NCBI RefSeq assembly: GCF_965363235.1
Contig: NC_134839.1
Span: 56,759,560 to 56,823,559 of the forward strand
Direction of reading: 5' to 3'
From: Mytilus galloprovincialis
Taxonomy: Eukaryota > Mollusca > Bivalvia > Mytilida > Mytilidae
Length of the DNA: 64,000 nucleotides
Below the pieces are notes generated by a model, which saw nothing but the letters and a program-made list of their open reading frames with translations, searched no databases and was not told the DNA's origin. A program made the translations under genes and the position numbers. Numbering within the stretch: the stretch's first letter is position 1; every line of letters begins with the position of its first letter. Positions 20,651 through 31,619 of this stretch are shown piece after piece.

Positions 20651-22383
20651 TATCTATACTTCTAAATCTAAAGACCTTTTTTATGTTCACCTGATAAATG
20701 TATAACCGAAGAAACCTACAAGTCAAACTTATATATAAGGGTATATATACTTGATATGGTATACTGAAAATTTCACCCCTGTACATCTAGAATGGTAAAA
20801 GTGACGCCAACAAAATTCAAACTTATAATAACTTGTGTTTTGTGGTTATAAGCATTGCGTATAAGTTTCATAAAATTTGGTTCAGGCAAGCTAAAGTAAG
20901 AGAGCAGAAATCAATTATGGGATGTATGGACTTACGTACAAGTAAGGGACGTACATACTTACAGAAAAAAACAAGGATAAAACTCAATATGGTGGGGCAT
21001 AACAATAGTAGTATGACCTCACGTCCTCAGGAATAAAAAGTTTATATACACTAGATTCATACAATGCTGATCTGAGGTGCTTATAACCCTGTAACACATT
21101 TTAGTTGCAGCTGTGTAATTACCATTTAGGCAATGACATTTGCGATTTTGTTTTTAGCCATTTATTTGATATACTAGTAATCATCCCCTCTGTGTTAGGA
21201 CGACACATGGTTAATTATAGGTCAATCTTAAAGAATCATACTGCCCCAGGAATAAAGTGTGAGGATAAAAAGTTCTGCATTGTTAAGCACTAAGAAAGTC
21301 ATTTTGCTAGTACATGAACAAATGTTATTAAATCATTTTAATAATTTCTACAGCACTTCTCTTTAGCTTGATCTCGGTCTTGATAAACTGAACTATAATA
21401 TTCTAAGAAGTAGATGATGACTCGGTTGCTTTTAAATTATACGGATGTTATGATACTAATTGTCATTAGACAATGTTTTTCTGTTGTCAGTTTGATCCAC
21501 TTGAGCATGCTGAACGAGTGAAAGTCCTTATATCCACATTGGAATGTGAAACAGCTAGTATTTAAATAACGGAATTAAAAGTTTTCAAATGATTTTTGGC
21601 ATCAAAACTTTCAGATCGATGTCAGTTTGACAAAAACAATGCACTGTTCTATTAAAGCCGGTATTTACCCTTACTCGTCCTTGGCGTGAGACATAAGCCA
21701 TATAATTATCGATTATTTTATATTCTATCACCTGTGTATTGTTAACATAAATCAAACCATTATCACTTGTCAATTATCCGACAACTTGCATTTGTCAAAT
21801 ATCAACATGTTCTCGCATACCGGACTATTTCGATACACTCGGGCTTTTACTTATTCAATAATAAACAGTTGTAAATATCGTACATAGTAAAAAAGAGTGC
21901 GGGAAAATGTTCATTCATGAAATATTCATGAATGAAACGCTGTCTCACGTAGATTTCTTTTGATTTTCTCTTCAGCCAATGGCCGATCCGCAAAGTAGTG
22001 TTTGTGATACTTATTTTCAAAATGAAGTTAAATTCATCTGAATTGTCGGTGAACATTCATTCCTTTTTTATTCAAGCTGTAATTTTTTCAAAAGAGTACT
22101 GCAACTCAAAATATTCAAGAATCATAATTCGAACACTAGTACTGTCAATTCCAGAATATTGTTTCCATTTGGAACTTATATTATGAAGGAACTTCTATTC
22201 TGTGACAGTACTACATTATCTTTGAGCAGAACATAGCGATAGTCCGTCTCACCGGAAGTTGAGGGCCGACGCCTAAGGAAAGTAGCTATAGCAAACTATA
22301 GCAAACTTTCCAAAAAATAAGAGTGCTACACCGTATGTTACAAAATTTATATTTATCTGCCATAAAGCTGTTTGATATCTTAC

Positions 22384-22484
22384 CTGCGTTATCAAATGCT
22401 TCGTATGAAAAACCTCCAGGCAAGTGAACTTTAAAAATAAACGGAGATACATGTTCCACACTGTAGTTTATTTGCCGAGCTATT
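22384..22484 (-). CDS. Double-hotdog protein, internal exon (start of first hotdog)
   Basis: 101 bp between an acceptor (TTGTTTTTCAG) and a donor (GCAG then GTAAGATATC). It encodes IARQINYSVEHVSPFIFKVH followed by LPGGFSYEAFDNA. The F-DNA-A turn, completed by the next exon as DNAAG, is the hotdog helix entry. Phase 2 in, phase 1 out; the outgoing base G plus CT from the next exon gives Ala. The first exon, with the true start codon, was not found and should lie beyond 22.5 kb. Confidence 0.7.
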
Positions 22485-22544
22485 CTGAAAAACAAATACA
22501 CTAAATGTTATAGCCTAAGAAGATGACCATTTAGTGATTTTCGT

Positions 22545-22630
22545 GTTTTTGTTTGTTTGCCCATGAGACATGTTCTCTCCACAAGAGACCAAATGACACA
22601 GAAATTAACAACTATTGGCGACTGCTTTTA
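22545..22630 (+). repeat. Short family A fragment
   Basis: AGAGACCAAATGACACAGAA and TTAACAACTATTGG only. Confidence 0.6.
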
Positions 22631-23164
22631 GAAATATTATCACATGTAACTTTCCATAAAGTGTATAATAATGTATAGTATAGGGAAGTTATGTGAACGG
22701 AAAAAAAGCAGAAGACAGATGATAAAAGGGCTATTTGAATTTAAAAGTCAAAATATATTAGCATTTCTGAATTTATTTCCATATATTATTCCATTTAAAT
22801 CGGAAAAGTAAAAATTTTATGTTGTCTTCCTATGTCCTTGACAATTGTCGAAATAGGAATATGTTCATAAAATTAATATAGACGAGGAACCTTGTTTGAT
22901 ATCTCCTTCATACATCACGCACTATACTAGTGACTCTCAAAATATTAGGCATGTCTATGTTCAATCATATAAAAGGGAAATTCGGAAAAATATGCTATTA
23001 CTAGTAGGTCGAAAATACAATGCACGAGGATATAGTCCATTTGTAAAAAGTGAAATCTCAAAAATACAGAACTCCGAGGAAAATTCAAAAGGGAAACGGT
23101 AAAACCAAATCATAAAACAATCGATATATTCCATTTGTAAAAAGAACGTATTCTTTTGAGACGC

Positions 23165-25749
23165 TTATATAAACAGTTGCAAACAAAACCCTACTAACTG
23201 GTGATTTCAACATGCCAGACATAAAATGGGAAATAGACGAAGATAACAACTTTCAAATAAAGAAACCACACAACTATAGTATGGAAACCAATAACAAGTT
23301 TATAGAAGCACTTGAAGAAAACTGTCTAACACAAATAGTAAAAGAACCAACACGTCAAGATAACATATTAGACCTTGTACTAACAACAAATCCAACAAGC
23401 ATTGAAAGTATATCAGTCCAAGATGGAATGAGTGACCATAGCATAGTCATCACTGACATAAATTTAAAGGCAAAAACAAAAAAGCAAGTACCAAGGAAAG
23501 TATATATTTACAAAAAGGGCAACATGAACGGAATAAATGAACAACTAGATAAAGAGCTGAATAATTTTATACAAAAAGCAAATACAAGTACCATACAAGA
23601 ATGCTGGAATGATTTTAAAGATATATTGTCCCAGGCTATAATATCAAACATCCCAACTAAAATATTGTCAACCAGATGGAATGTACCATGGATCAATCGA
23701 GAGATCAAAACAATGATCAGAAAAAAACAAAGGGTTTACAACAAGGCAAAACGTACCAATAATGAAAAACACTGGGAAGAATTTAAGCTCCTAAGAAAAA
23801 CAGTAAAAACTAAATTAGAAGAAGCACATCAAAACTACATATCTAAACTATTGGAAGTAGACGAAGAGGGTGAGAGAAAAACACCTGTTGTTGGAAAAAA
23901 GTTTTGGCAATATGTTAAATCAAAGAAAAGAGACTCATGTGGAGTAGCACCACTTATTTCAAACGGAAAACTTATGGAAGACAGCAAAGGGAAAGCAGAA
24001 GCACTTAACCATCAATTTGTATCTGTTTTTACTGATGAAAATACATCAAGTCAACCAAAATTAAATGGCAGCCCATCGCCTGATATAGACCATCTAGAGA
24101 TAACAGTAGAAGGAGTAAGAAAGTTACTTAGTAATGTCAATCCGAAAAAAGCAAATGGGCCAGATAACATACCGAACAGAGTCCTAAAGGAATGTGCCAC
24201 AAGTATATCCCCATACATAACAACATTATTCAAGAAAACATATGATGAAGGGGCTGTCCCAAACGATTGGATTACAGCTATCATCACAGCACTTTTTAAA
24301 AAGGGAGACAAAAGCTTGCCAGTAAATTATAGACCTGTTTCATTGACGTCAGTAACATGCAAAATCATGGAACACATCATTTTCAAACACATTATGCAAC
24401 ATCTTGAAAAATATGACATATTAGTCGATTACCAACACGGCTTCAGACAGAAAAGATCATGCGAATCTCAATTAGTAACAACAATTGAAGATATCGCAAA
24501 ACATCTAGATAAAAAAGAGCAAGTGGATATGCTAATATTAGATTTCAGCAAAGCATTTGATGTAGTGCCTCACATACGGCTTCTGCGGAAACTAGAGCAC
24601 TATGGAATAAATGGCAAAATAATAGAGTGGGTAAAGGCCTGGCTCACACAACGACAGCAGTGTGTAGCAGTTGAAGGCGAAACATCTACAAATGCCTTTG
24701 TAAAATCAGGAGTACCCCAAGGTACAGTTTTAGGTCCATTGATGTTTCTTTTGTACATCAATGATATTGGGGATGACATCAAGTCAAAGTTGCGTCTCTT
24801 TGCAGATGACAGCCTATTATACCTAGCAATAGACTGCAAAGATGACTGTAACCAACTACAAAAAGATCTAGATAAATTGATTGACTGGGCATCTAAATGG
24901 CAGATGAAATTTAATGCTTCAAAATGTTATGTTCTAAGAATAACCAACAAGAAAAAACCTATATTACATAACTATCATATGCATGGCCAAGTTTTAGAAA
25001 ATGTAAGCCAAAACCCATATTTAGGAGTTCAGTTTACCAACAATCTGAAATGGGATATACACATCAATAACATCACGGCAAAGGCAAATAAATCATTAGG
25101 CTTTCTGAGGAGAAACATCGGCAAATTCCCAGAAGAAATTAAGAAAAGAGCATATCAAGCCATTGTCAGACCAAACGTTGAATACGCAAGCAGTGCATGG
25201 GATCCATATCAAGAAAACCACATCAAACAGATAGAAATGGTGCAAAGAAGATCAGCACGTTTCATCAAACATCAATACAGCAGAGAACCGGGGTCAGTTA
25301 CTAGTCTACTGAAGGAGCTAAAACTACCATCATTAGAAATAAGACGGAAAATAAAAAGGCTTTGCTTGTTTCACAAAGCTTTACATAAAAAGATAGCCAT
25401 AAATATACCAGATTATGTAGAACAACAAGGCAGGACAACACGGCAATACCACCGAAGCAAATTTAGAAACCTTCAAACTTCAACAAACACCTACAAATAC
25501 AGCTTCTTTCCACGTACCATCAAAGACTGGAATACTCTACCAATAAGACTGTTAAATATAGAAGATGCAGAGGCATTCAAGAACAGCCTCACATCTTATT
25601 TAACAGAGTAGTCACGCAACAAACATTTGATTTTAATTTCACATGTAAATACGTTTTTAATGAGCACCATATTGAATGACCAAATTAGTACTTGCGTGAT
25701 GGGTCTTAGACCCTTTGCATTTCAACGATATAGATGTAGATGTAGATGT
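23165..25749 (+). mobile_element. 5'-truncated LINE (CR1/Jockey-like) with intact ORF2 remainder
   Basis: Begins within the endonuclease domain: the frame before the first Met reads TLLTGDFN, a conserved endonuclease motif. It ends with a microsatellite-like tail (TAGATG)3 at 25731-25749. No ORF1 and no 5' UTR. Because the remaining 799 codons carry no stop, insertion was probably recent. It may disrupt nothing, as it lies in intergenic or far-upstream intron sequence of the hotdog gene. Confidence 0.88.
23212..25611 (+). CDS. LINE ORF2 remainder: endonuclease C-terminus and reverse transcriptase
   Basis: The product would nick and copy LINE RNA at the target. Visible parts: end of the apurinic-like endonuclease with SDHSIV (about 73-78); linker helices; RT fingers with GPDNIPNRVLKECA; LILDFSKAFD with the first catalytic Asp near residue 444; SGVPQGTVLGP; FADD with catalytic Asp at 532-533; then the thumb and a C-terminal YEA/IWNTLP-type tail (DWNTLPIRLLNIEDAEAF). 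Start chosen as the first Met, but this is an internal Met of a longer parental protein. The clade is CR1/Jockey-like by motif style; a tree would be needed to fix it. Confidence 0.9.
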   Translation: MPDIKWEIDEDNNFQIKKPHNYSMETNNKFIEALEENCLTQIVKEPTRQDNILDLVLTTNPTSIESISVQDGMSDHSIVITDINLKAKTKKQVPRKVYIYKKGNMNGINEQLDKELNNFIQKANTSTIQECWNDFKDILSQAIISNIPTKILSTRWNVPWINREIKTMIRKKQRVYNKAKRTNNEKHWEEFKLLRKTVKTKLEEAHQNYISKLLEVDEEGERKTPVVGKKFWQYVKSKKRDSCGVAPLISNGKLMEDSKGKAEALNHQFVSVFTDENTSSQPKLNGSPSPDIDHLEITVEGVRKLLSNVNPKKANGPDNIPNRVLKECATSISPYITTLFKKTYDEGAVPNDWITAIITALFKKGDKSLPVNYRPVSLTSVTCKIMEHIIFKHIMQHLEKYDILVDYQHGFRQKRSCESQLVTTIEDIAKHLDKKEQVDMLILDFSKAFDVVPHIRLLRKLEHYGINGKIIEWVKAWLTQRQQCVAVEGETSTNAFVKSGVPQGTVLGPLMFLLYINDIGDDIKSKLRLFADDSLLYLAIDCKDDCNQLQKDLDKLIDWASKWQMKFNASKCYVLRITNKKKPILHNYHMHGQVLENVSQNPYLGVQFTNNLKWDIHINNITAKANKSLGFLRRNIGKFPEEIKKRAYQAIVRPNVEYASSAWDPYQENHIKQIEMVQRRSARFIKHQYSREPGSVTSLLKELKLPSLEIRRKIKRLCLFHKALHKKIAINIPDYVEQQGRTTRQYHRSKFRNLQTSTNTYKYSFFPRTIKDWNTLPIRLLNIEDAEAFKNSLTSYLTE

Positions 25750-26214
25750 CACCTCTCCGATCTCGCCTTTAATCTCTCGGACTATGGATTTTGTTCAATT
25801 TTTTTTTTTGTCAATGACATTCTTACATATGAAAATACACTCATACTATGAATTGTTCATTTACTTAGGTTATAAACGTTAACATTATCCCTGTCGGGAT
25901 TTATAGTGTGAATTACATATATTGAAAGGTTCAGCATCGCTATTGTGCAATGTCTGCATGCAGCATTGCTTTCATAATTTTATTCTTTTAATAATTGTTT
26001 GTATACCATGCAAATATTTTTCAGTATTATATTACAATAAAAATCTTTAACATACCTTTGAAATGCTAACATAATCAAGTTGTATTCGTATGGACTGTGA
26101 CCTTTTTATTACTTGTTAATTCAGTGTAAATACATTCTACTTGCAACTCACCTGGATTTCCTGACTTATCCGCTTTCGTCGATCTATAAACTAAACTGAT
26201 ATAAAGAAATGTAT
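25750..26214. other. No recognised feature
   Basis: AT-rich flank of the LINE. Nothing supported. Confidence 0.35.
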
Positions 26215-27588
26215 AATTTTAAACATCTTCTCCTCTGAAACTACTTAACCAATTCCTACCAAACTTTAGCTGAATGATCCTTAGGGTATCTAGAATAAAG
26301 TTGTGTTTTATTTTCAGTTTCGTCTAAAACATGGCCGTCATGAATAAAAATAGAGAATATAGGAGTAAAATGCAGTTTTTGGCCTATATCTCATACACTA
26401 AAGCATTCAGAGCAAATCTGATAAGAAGTAAAATTGTTCATAAGGTCAGGTTCTATCGGCCATGAAATTTTCAGATGCATCTAACAGCCCATTAAAGGTT
26501 GCTGCCACTAAAGGAGTAGGTTCAGTAAGACCTCTTTTTGGCCCCAAAATATAGCAGTTTTACAAAATTGTTTAAATGTAAACTTTTAGTTATTTTTTGG
26601 AAGGTATAATGCTTGTGCTATATAAATATTGGCTGTTTTTGGCATTACAATGCACACATATCGGGTACTTGCATCATTAAGTCATGCTAAATTACTGAAA
26701 TCTTCACAATTTCAGCATTTTAGTTAAATTTTAGACGGTTTCCGTCTTAAATGAAAGTGGCCGCATTCGTGTTCATTCTTGATATTGAAATGTAATTTGT
26801 GTTTAATGATTATACATAACATATATAAAGGTCGAGGATGAACACGGATGCGGCCACTTTCATTTTTGACAAAAATTATATAAAAAGTGACAGTTTTTTG
26901 GCATATTTGATAGATTTTTCATATTTAAGCTAGAATCGGAGCATTTTAATTAGTGAATCAGTTAAAATCTTTCACAAAAAATAATTGAATTAATTGAAAT
27001 AGACATTTAAGTGTTTAAAAAGTGTCCAAAATCTTTCGTCAGATGAACTTGAAATTTGAGGCCAAAACCGGCCCTTACCGGACCTACTCCTTTGTAATTT
27101 TAAGGACATTTTGAAATTTTTAGTTATTATCTTGAATATTATTAATGATAAAGATAAACTGTAAACAGCAAAAATGTTCAGCAAAGTAAGATCTTCAAAA
27201 AAGTTGATATGACAAAAATTGTCAAGTGACCCCTTTAGGAGTTACTGCCCTTTAAAGACAATTTTTCTGAATTTGTTTGCTTTAAAACTGCTGAATTAAT
27301 CTCAGCAAAACTTTAATAGACTGAATGAGTTTCAGAATATCTAGTATAACATTTGTATTTTATTTTCTTGTACGTCAAGAAACATAGCCACTATGACTAA
27401 AATGGAATATATGGGTAAAATGCATTATTTTCGTTTTTGAAGAAAATATAACAGATTCAAAGAACATTTAAATGGATTTTTTAAGACAATCATTAATATA
27501 TATTGAAAAGCAAAATGATCATAGTGGAAACATTTTAAGCAAAAAAAACAGGTGAGCGATTCAGGCTCTTGAGAGCCTCTTGTTCTTA
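26215..27588 (+). repeat. Dispersed repeat family F, split by a TIR element
   Basis: The left part starts near CTTCTCCTCTGAAACTACTT; the right part resumes at GTAATTTTAAGGAC and ends with GGTGAGCGATTCAGGCTCTT. Related copies at 45860-46260 and 50800-51080 show CTTCTCTGAAA-CTACT-GGCC and GATGGCCG-ATGGCTAAAA motifs. The TIR element at 26510-27093 sits inside. Confidence 0.7.
26510..27093. mobile_element. MITE with ~38-bp TIRs (AAAGGAGTAGG) and an inner inverted pair
   Basis: The left end, AAAGGAGTAGGTTCAGTAAG, is matched inverted by CTTACCGGACCTACTCCTTT at the right end. Inside, ATGAAAGTGGCCGCATTCGT (about 26750) is repeated inverted near 26840-26870. The flanks rejoin as one dispersed repeat, which shows insertion. 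No transposase frame. Confidence 0.75.
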
Positions 27589-28641
27589 TAGTTATCTCCT
27601 ACGAGAAAAGACCAAAACAGACAACAACAAAAAAGAGAAACTCGAAATATTTCCAATAAAAGAAATCGTTAAATCGTTTTTATTTTAGTTCTGTTTACTA
27701 CTACCATGACTTTACGAATCTCTGAGACTATAATAGACACATAGTTCCGTTCTCTTATAACGATAAAGCGTCTACTGAATTCAGATTTTTCTTTTAATTA
27801 AATGCAGTTACATCAATAAAACATTAAAAGGTCCAAACAGTGCTTAGCAGATCCTGATCCACATACGGCATCGGTCGTGTTGCTCATGCAATTACAAACC
27901 AGATGATAAGTCTAATTCAATAGATGATATTCAAAAAGAAGAGGTTGGGATTGCGGTTACAACAATTGGAACATATCCGTCGTCATTTGGGAAGTAGATA
28001 TTCCCGCCAGCTAGTCATAATAACGAGGAAACCACTTAATGAAAATGGTTTAGTTTAATGCAATCCCAAGGACAACGGACATGTGCAATACTAACTTAAA
28101 CTTATAAAGCATCCTGTATATAAGATACGGATAATACGTTTATTATTGCTTCTGAATGTACAGTCGAACCAGCATTACTAAACATTTATATTTGTATCAT
28201 CCATGGTGGGTTTCATATCTATGTAAAACCTAGTTTAGAATTAACTTAAACAAAGTTTCTGCAAATAATATTTATTTAATAAGCCTTTCTATCAGTAATC
28301 ACCGAAAGACAAACGAAAAGAAAGACTGCAATAATGAAGTATACATTTCTGTGTAAACTTGTCAAGCTGTTTTGTGTGAGGAAGCTTCATCTAAATACAT
28401 AAAAACATTGTTTGCTTTTAGCGATGTTCGTCAATCCTCCATTAGTTTTTCTCGTGATAAGAATGTAAGTGGCTCATGGTGTACCTTTTAGAATCTCTCT
28501 TTGGTAATCATAAATAAAATCACTACAGAGTTTTTATAATAACTTATTATAATAAACCCTTTTTTTTTTTACATTTCGAGCGATTTGTATATCAATGAAT
28601 TTCTAATTCCTTTTATAATTTTCTCCTGATTGTCTGTATAA
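27589..28641. other. No recognised feature
   Basis: AT-rich downstream flank of the minus-strand gene at 28642. Nothing supported. Confidence 0.35.
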
Positions 28642-29145
28642 TCACACTAAGGTTCCTTTTCGTTCGGTAAACATCGTGTGTTCATCTTCGTTAACGTTTG
28701 TATGAATTGTCAAATCAGGAAGTGACGTCTTATTGTAATATTCATACGCTGCATTACACTTCCCATTAGATATGTAATCTTTAAGAAGTGTGACGTAATC
28801 ACCGTCTTGGTCAACTGACGGAGCGACAGAACAGAGTCTACAATTACATTTTAAAATTGCGTTCGTATCTTTGTTAAAATTTACATATAGACACGTGGGT
28901 TGTTGCGGGGATTCCCCCACAGAGTTATTCCAAACTGGTTGTTTGTTGTTCAGTTTGCAGAAATGACATGGAGACTTAGTTATGGCGTTTCGGGTGGTAT
29001 CTTCCACGCTCAGGTAGTCCGATACTTCCATTGGATTAACGGGTTTAGGATGGATTATTTGTATTCTGTCTCTCTGTTTCTTGTATTTGTTTAGCACACG
29101 TTCAACTGGGCTTTCATCCCTTCGTTGGAGTGGAACCTGGACAGG
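28642..29145 (-). CDS. Terminal exon: Cys-rich C-terminal region, unknown protein
   Basis: 167 codons after an acceptor (TTGTGTTTCAG), in phase with the exon at 30910-31434. Order: a basic helix (ERVLNKYKKQRDRIQ), a linker, then clustered cysteines CHFC, TCLYV, CNCRLC and GKCNAAYEYY, and an acidic/hydrophilic tail. The C-x-C-x2-C and C-x3-YEYY spacing faintly recalls invertebrate IL-17 cystine-knot cytokines, but the basic N-terminal exon and absence of a signal peptide speak against that. Unrecognised; could be a zinc-binding module. The Met three codons upstream of the acceptor is intronic and not the start. Confidence 0.65.
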   Translation of the reverse strand, partial: PVQVPLQRRDESPVERVLNKYKKQRDRIQIIHPKPVNPMEVSDYLSVEDTTRNAITKSPCHFCKLNNKQPVWNNSVGESPQQPTCLYVNFNKDTNAILKCNCRLCSVAPSVDQDGDYVTLLKDYISNGKCNAAYEYYNKTSLPDLTIHTNVNEDEHTMFTERKGTLV

Positions 29146-30909
29146 CTGAAACACAATGAGTTTGTTATCAATATTTCAGGAACAGATAATAAAATAGAAT
29201 GAAATGCTTGCAGTTTCTTCGTCGAATTTAAATGAAAAATCTGCTTTTTGTTCAAAACAATTGCGCTCTTAATATTATCATCCATCACAATGTACTTAGA
29301 CCTTAGACTACACGCCAATCAAACTTTAGCATTCCTTGCAATCCTCGTTCAAAACTTCGGGGGACCAACTATGGCACCCATTAGTAGTTAAATGTTTGAT
29401 TTCATTCAACAAATTTATTTTTGATCAACAAGTACGTGTCGCCTAGAACACAGCCGTATACCAAATGGTCAATATTAATCATCCGTGCAATTTCCTCTAT
29501 GGGATGTTTGTAAAATTTACTAGTAAGTGGAGGTGATTTCTTGTCATGGCTGCAGGGATCCTAAATCGATCACCTAACAACAAATGCAACATACAACTGG
29601 CAGCCATAATTCACCCAGGAAGTAAGATCACAAAAAAATGAACTCCGAGGAAAATTCAAAACGCTTAGTCTCTAATCAAATGGCAAAATCATTAGCCCAA
29701 ACACATCAAACGAATGGACAACAACTGTCATAGTATCATATCTCTGAATTAATACAGTTATTTTATTATATGTAAAACTGGTTTTATAGCTAGCAGTTTA
29801 TTGACGATTTTTGTCATTTGGTTTTCATACAGATAATTTGTTCCTGGTTATTATTTTTATCATTACAGTTTTCCCTATCTTTATAGTATAACCGTGATGT
29901 TTGGGGTTTAGACAAAGGGGGGATGCAATGTAAAGAATGGGATAAGTACACCGCGACTAAATACTATCATTTTGTCAAGAAAACGAAAAGATTTCAAAGA
30001 AGACAATCTGTTCAGCTTTGTTTCAGATTAAAGGATACTGGTATATTTTTGCAAGTTTAATTTAAGACTAAAATGAGTAACTAATAAAAAATGTATTAAC
30101 AAAAATGTCAAACTCCAAGATAAATGAAAAAAAATGGGGAAATCTATGTCAAGATAATCTGTAGAACATGTAGTATTTGTTTGAAGTTTATCCTGTATTC
30201 CTCAATTACACAAAACAACTATAAACACAGGATATACTGTCTAAATTATTCAGATGATTCATTCAGTTTGATTTATAGTTAAATGTAAATTTTCATTGAT
30301 TTTCATGTTTTGTCAGTGAGGTTAGATCGATCGATGCAAAGAAAAATGAATATAACCGCATAGGTAGCAACAATTGTGCACGATGTTTAATTTGTTATTC
30401 AAAGGAGTAAAATATACACATGTACATGTCATAGGCCTTTAAGAATAACATAAATTCAATGCTACAGATAAAAATATTGCACACTTTGCTGACAAAGTTT
30501 TAATAAGTCAATTTTTTTAAACAATGTAACCGAACACCAGACATATTCTAGTTTACGATCAAAAGCAGAGACATATACTACATATTGTATTATATGTCTC
30601 TGTCAAAAGCTAGTAAAAATTACACTAAAATGGAACACTTATTAACATAATAAAGACGTTCAAGGTTTAGAAACAAAGACAAATGTGCAAAAAATGCATT
30701 CTTTTTTTATTAATTTTGTCAAATTACTGTCTGCAGTTGATTTTTTTTTTAAATAACCGATTGACGTTTCCGTGATGATCACAGAATCCCTGGTCCTTAT
30801 TTTGCAGTGTGAGATAACAACCAAAATTAGATCATCTTTCATTAAAAAAAAGAATGACAACAAAAGAGACAAAAAGTAAACAAAAAAATGATATATTGTT
30901 AATGTTTAC
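29146..30909. other. Intron of the coiled-coil/Cys-rich gene, with family C repeat
   Basis: Contains family C at 29635-29795 and otherwise AT-rich sequence. The first ~80 bases on the minus-strand 5' side can be translated as the membrane tail described for the first exon. Confidence 0.5.
29635..29795 (+). repeat. Dispersed repeat family C
   Basis: AACTCCGAGGAAAATTCAAA, CGAATGGACAACAACTGTCA and CTGGTTTTATAGCTAGCA, in the same order as at 16530-16665. Confidence 0.65.
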
Positions 30910-31434
30910 CTCTGCAGGTTGGTTAATAACACTCGTTATATGGTCAATGAATTTCGTATGCTCTGACAAAGCTGTTCTCATAATTCTAGAACTCTCTGTC
31001 AAAAATTTAACTGCTTTCATTAACTTTTTGTTTTCACTTTTCATAAAATATTTATCGTTTGTTCTTAACACTGTTTCCTCTTTTTCGTCTTTTCCCGTCG
31101 TTCCTATAATGATTTCAATAGCCTTTTCTATTTGTTTATTCATAGCATTTTCCATGCGTTGAAAATTTTCATTAAGCATCGTCAGTGCTATTTCCAAATT
31201 TTCCATTCGCGCTCTGATTGTAAAAGTGTCAACAGAGCTAGTTCCGGAAGATTTAGAAGAGCATCTTTGATGAAGCACTCCATTTTGCTCCGAGCTTACA
31301 ACAGTATAATCCTCATTAACGTTGCAGTATATTTCGTTTTGAATTGTTTGTATTCCGTATATAGTTTGACTTGACATTCTCGAATGCGTTGTTTGAAAAC
31401 AAGTTGGAATCAATACTTGTTTCATTTTCTTCAT
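30910..31434 (-). CDS. First coding exon: coiled-coil N-terminal region of the same gene
   Basis: 175 codons from ATG at 31434 (in-frame TAG two codons upstream, so this is the first possible start) to a donor GAG then GTAAAC. A Ser/Thr-rich N-terminus is followed by heptad-like helices (ARMENLEIALTMLNENFQRM and KLMKAVKFLTESSRIM). Phase 0 matches the next exon, giving a 342-residue protein. If the donor is not used, the frame continues 25 codons through a hydrophobic segment (FFCLLFVSFVVILFF) to a stop at 30832, which would make a tail-anchored membrane form. Confidence 0.6.
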
Positions 31435-31619
31435 TTTCTATTACATATGTTGCAAACCACAAAGCCTACTGTTTCTTGTTACTAAAAATAGATGATTAGT
31501 AATACTCTAGATAAGGTCATGATCAGCTAGTGTTATGCATATTGATCTTGTATCGTACAAGGTAAGTAGAATGTTATAAGTCGATATAACATTTCTGGCC
31601 ATACAGAAATGAGTAAATA

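Larger units (their letters stand above)
18414..22383. other. ~4-kb repeat-filled intron of the hotdog gene
   Basis: Holds a MITE (19240-19431) and a dispersed repeat with an inner insertion (19600-20650). Parts without repeats (18414-19239, 20651-22383) show only weak open frames. One minus frame at 18780-18892, starting MCKQILLDIEHWFVHKPKE and ending at a possible GAG-GTATAT donor, might be an alternative exon but has no support beyond that. Confidence 0.5.

Noticed and set aside
28642-29145. Interleukin-17 family cytokine
   Set aside because: Cysteine spacing is only faintly similar, no signal peptide, and the phase-matched upstream exon is an intracellular-looking coiled coil.
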